In this document: one piece after another, positions 7,176 to 8,885 of the stretch
How the letters are laid out: each line of letters starts with the position of its first letter
How positions within the stretch are numbered: position 1 is the first letter of the stretch
Source of the DNA: CAMDMI01 sp044359055
GTDB taxonomy: Bacteria; Bacteroidota; Bacteroidia; Cytophagales; Flexibacteraceae
Length of the DNA stretch: 8,885 nt
Direction of reading: 5' to 3'
NCBI GenBank assembly: GCA_044359055.1
Contig: JBIKMV010000116.1
Coordinates: forward strand, 1 to 8,885
Position numbers and translations under genes: made by a program
Notes under the pieces: model-generated
What the model saw: only the letters and a program-made list of their open reading frames with translations
Told to the model about the DNA's origin: nothing
The model's database searches: none

Positions 7176-7190
7176 CAAATTGCTTTTTTT

Positions 7191-8096
7191 ATGCTGTTTG
7201 AATCCTTCCAAAGCTGGCTGAAAGAAATCAAAGTAAAGAATATTCCTTTGTACCAGCCTGTTCTTGATTATGAAATAACTCAAAAAAATAAAACCACGGA
7301 AGAAATATGGGCTGGTGTTGCCCGTGCCTACAGGGTAATGCAGGAGGCTGTTGAAACCGGATTGACCCAAAATATGCAATCCAGGTCAGGGATGGTAAAC
7401 AATGCAGGAAAAAAGGTAGCCACATCCGGGATAACGGTGCTGTCTCCGGAATTTTCTCTTCTGGTATCTTCTGCCCTCGGTGCAAAAGAGGTCAACTCCT
7501 GTATGGGCCGCGTGGTAGCCGCTCCTACGGCAGGTGCCTCCGGAATTTTGCCCGGCGTACTAACTACGATTCAGAAAATCCATCACCTGCCTGATGAAAA
7601 AATCCATGAAGGACTTCTAATAGCCTCAGGCATAGCCCTCATCATAGAGCAAAATGCCTCTTTGGCTGGCGCTGTGGGTGGTTGTCAGGCCGAAACCGGG
7701 TCCGCTGCCTGCATGGCATCTGGAGCAGTGGTGTATATGCTGGGCGGAAATCCTGATCAGGTTTTCAATTCTGTGGGAATTGTCATTCAGTGTATGCTGG
7801 GTCTGATTTGTGACCCTGTAGCTGGGTTGGTAGAAGTGCCCTGCATTGTCCGTAATGCCTCAGCGGCTTCTATAGCCCTGGCTGCTGCACAAATGGCCCT
7901 TTCGCATGTAGATTCGGTAATTCCCGTGGACGAGTGTGTGCAGGCCTTGGGAGAGGTTGGACAAAATATGGAATCGATTTACAAAGAAACTGCCTTGGGA
8001 GGCCTGGCCGCCACCAAAACCGGAAAAGCCATCGCCAAAAGGGTTCTCATACAGGACATTGAGATGCTGGACTCCGATTCCCGGACTTCAGACTGA
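7191..8096 (+). CDS. sdaAA: L-serine dehydratase, iron-sulfur type, alpha subunit
   Basis: Predicted 301-residue alpha subunit of the [4Fe-4S] L-serine dehydratase, which converts L-serine to pyruvate and ammonia in the cytoplasm. The frame is open back to 7047, but the ATG at 7191 starts a protein that aligns by eye from its first residues with the Bacillus SdaAA N-terminus and has the usual length of about 300. Family motifs are intact: 'APTAGASGILPG' (111-122), 'NASLAGAVGGCQAETGSA' (155-172), 'CDPVAGLVEVPC' (207-218) and 'GGLAATKTGK' (270-279). The three Cys at 165, 207 and 218 have spacings of 42 and 11, the same as the cluster ligands I recall for the Legionella single-chain enzyme, so a bound cluster is likely. 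The beta subunit is not adjacent in this window. A terminator-like hairpin follows. Confidence 0.95.
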   Translation: MLFESFQSWLKEIKVKNIPLYQPVLDYEITQKNKTTEEIWAGVARAYRVMQEAVETGLTQNMQSRSGMVNNAGKKVATSGITVLSPEFSLLVSSALGAKEVNSCMGRVVAAPTAGASGILPGVLTTIQKIHHLPDEKIHEGLLIASGIALIIEQNASLAGAVGGCQAETGSAACMASGAVVYMLGGNPDQVFNSVGIVIQCMLGLICDPVAGLVEVPCIVRNASAASIALAAAQMALSHVDSVIPVDECVQALGEVGQNMESIYKETALGGLAATKTGKAIAKRVLIQDIEMLDSDSRTSD

Positions 8097-8130
8097 GGCC
8101 AGACTCAGGAATCCTTTGATAAACTGAAAA

Positions 8131-8167
8131 TCAACCCGAGCAGAATAAAATGGGTTGAAGGCTTTTT
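8131..8167 (+). terminator. Probable intrinsic terminator after serine dehydratase
   Basis: TCAACCC (8131-8137) pairs perfectly with GGGTTGA (8152-8158) across a 14-nt loop, with five T at 8163-8167 a few bases later. The long loop and short T-run make it moderate in quality, but its position after the sdaAA stop and before the next promoter box fits. Confidence 0.45.
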
Positions 8168-8170
8168 GTA

Positions 8171-8178
8171 TAATTTTG
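8171..8178 (+). promoter_or_regulatory. -7 box of the TonB-receptor gene
   Basis: TAATTTTG matches TAnnTTTG completely and sits within a GTATAATTTTG context. The transcript would begin near 8185, about 27 nt before the TTG at 8212. The only TTG upstream (8155-8157) is 13 nt away, too close for a normal -33 element, so the upstream part is weak or activator-dependent. Confidence 0.4.
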
Positions 8179-8211
8179 CAGTCTTTTATTTCCAATCTCC
8201 GGCAAAATACT

Positions 8212-8885
8212 TTGAATATCAATTTTTTAGAAAAAAAAACAAAAGTAGGCCTGCTGGCAACTGTGCCACTTTTCTTTTGTTTTTTTGGGGCCGGTGCCCA
8301 GGTTTTGCCGGGGCAAATAGCCGATGAGCAAGACAATCCGCTCCGGGGTGCCTGGGTGGTGTGGCCGGGAAGCAATCAGAAAATTCAAACCAATGAAAAA
8401 GGGGAATTCAGCATCCCGAAAAGGGACAGCAGTGAGGTATATCTGGTGGCCGGCTGCAGGGGTTTCCAGACTGATACATTTGAAATCAAGGGCCATGAAT
8501 TTGCCTACATCCAGCTTAGTCTTCTGGCCAGAGAAACGGCCGAGGTACACATCGTGCGAAAAAAACAAGGCAGTTTTATCGATGCCGGTCAGACCATCAA
8601 AACAGAAGTCATTACCCAAAAAGAACTGACCAAAGCAGCCTGCTGCGACATGGCCGGGTGCTTCGAAACGCAGGGTACCGTTCAGCCCCAGACCACCAAT
8701 GTCCTTACCAATGCCAAAGAACTCAGAATACTTGGATTATCAGGAGTTTACAATCAGATTTTAATGGATGGCCTGCCCTTTGTTCAGGGGCTCACCTACA
8801 CCTATGGCATCAGCAGCGTACCTGCTTCCATTATTGACAAAATCTTTGTGGCCAAAGGAGCCAACTCCGTTTTGCAGGGTTTTGA
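8212..8885 (+). CDS. TonB-dependent outer-membrane receptor, N-terminal part
   Basis: The first 224 codons of a TonB-dependent receptor that runs off the right edge. No ATG lies in frame between the upstream stop at 8146 and the mature protein. The TTG at 8212 gives a good signal peptide (EKKTK, hydrophobic 12-26, cleavage after GAGAQ at residue 30) and lies just behind a promoter box. Residues about 32-105 are a carboxypeptidase-regulatory-like beta domain ('GQIADEQDNPLRGAWVVW', then 'NEKGEFSIP'). Residues about 120-224 are the plug domain, with 'LRILGLSGVYNQILMDGLPF' and 'IDKIFVAKGANSVLQG'. Such receptors import metal complexes, cofactors or glycans with TonB-ExbBD energy. The plug contains Cys144-Cys145 and Cys150. 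I recall a Bacteroidota receptor group with an Ala-Cys-Cys plug motif here, sometimes near heavy-metal genes, but the substrate is not shown by this window. No SusD partner is visible because the downstream side is cut. Confidence 0.88.
   Translation, partial: MNINFLEKKTKVGLLATVPLFFCFFGAGAQVLPGQIADEQDNPLRGAWVVWPGSNQKIQTNEKGEFSIPKRDSSEVYLVAGCRGFQTDTFEIKGHEFAYIQLSLLARETAEVHIVRKKQGSFIDAGQTIKTEVITQKELTKAACCDMAGCFETQGTVQPQTTNVLTNAKELRILGLSGVYNQILMDGLPFVQGLTYTYGISSVPASIIDKIFVAKGANSVLQGF

Noticed and set aside
7047..7190. Extended N-terminus for serine dehydratase from the ATG at 7047
   Set aside because: The extra 48 residues are basic, unlike the family, and overlap the barrel gene's signal peptide and POTRA codons. 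The ATG at 7191 fits the known length and follows a promoter-like element.
7176..7379. Extended N-terminus for the barrel protein from the ATG at 7379
   Set aside because: It would put 68 residues before the signal peptide and run deep into the serine dehydratase gene.
8093..8108. CTGAG / CTCAG hairpin at the sdaAA stop
   Set aside because: Only five pairs with no following T-run. The hairpin at 8131-8158 is a better terminator.

Overview
The window looks like chromosomal DNA of a Bacteroidota bacterium. The evidence is a TonB-dependent receptor with an N-terminal carboxypeptidase-regulatory-like domain, an SGNH hydrolase and a one-POTRA Omp85 protein of types common in that phylum, the lack of clear Shine-Dalgarno sequences before any start, and several upstream boxes resembling the Bacteroidota promoter (TTTG, about 17-20 nt, TAnnTTTG). 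The species cannot be named from sequence alone. No tRNA, rRNA, CRISPR array, insertion sequence or phage gene was seen.

Layout. (1) 31-2820, minus strand: a tight three-gene operon of exported proteins, transcribed from right to left. It encodes an LPP20-domain periplasmic protein, a larger protein with an LPP20/FlgT-N-like head and a Pro/Lys-rich tail, and a small lipoprotein with a FlgO/CsgG-like look. (2) 2821-3062: a divergent regulatory region holding a perfect 13-bp inverted repeat (one arm near each presumed promoter) and a 7-bp dyad near the operon's probable transcript start. (3) 3063-5675, plus strand: a two-gene operon with a membrane-anchored SGNH/GDSL hydrolase followed after 3 nt by a polytopic membrane protein resembling GT-C glycosyltransferases. 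An intrinsic-terminator-like hairpin lies inside the last codons of the second gene. (4) 5742-7175, minus strand: an outer-membrane Omp85/BamA-like barrel with a single POTRA domain. (5) 7191-8096, plus strand: the iron-sulfur L-serine dehydratase alpha subunit, starting about 15 nt from the barrel gene's probable divergent start. (6) 8212 to the right edge, plus strand: the first 224 codons of a TonB-dependent receptor, apparently with a TTG start, directly after a terminator-like hairpin and a TAnnTTTG box.

Apart from serine dehydratase, every gene encodes an envelope or membrane protein. The most intriguing part is the left operon. Its three proteins look like distant counterparts of the FlgO/FlgP/FlgT outer-membrane ring proteins of flagellated gammaproteobacteria, but no flagellar gene is visible here. 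This is a reading from folds and motifs and has not been tested by a search. The SGNH plus GT-C-like pair suggests modification or assembly of a surface glycan, also by inference.
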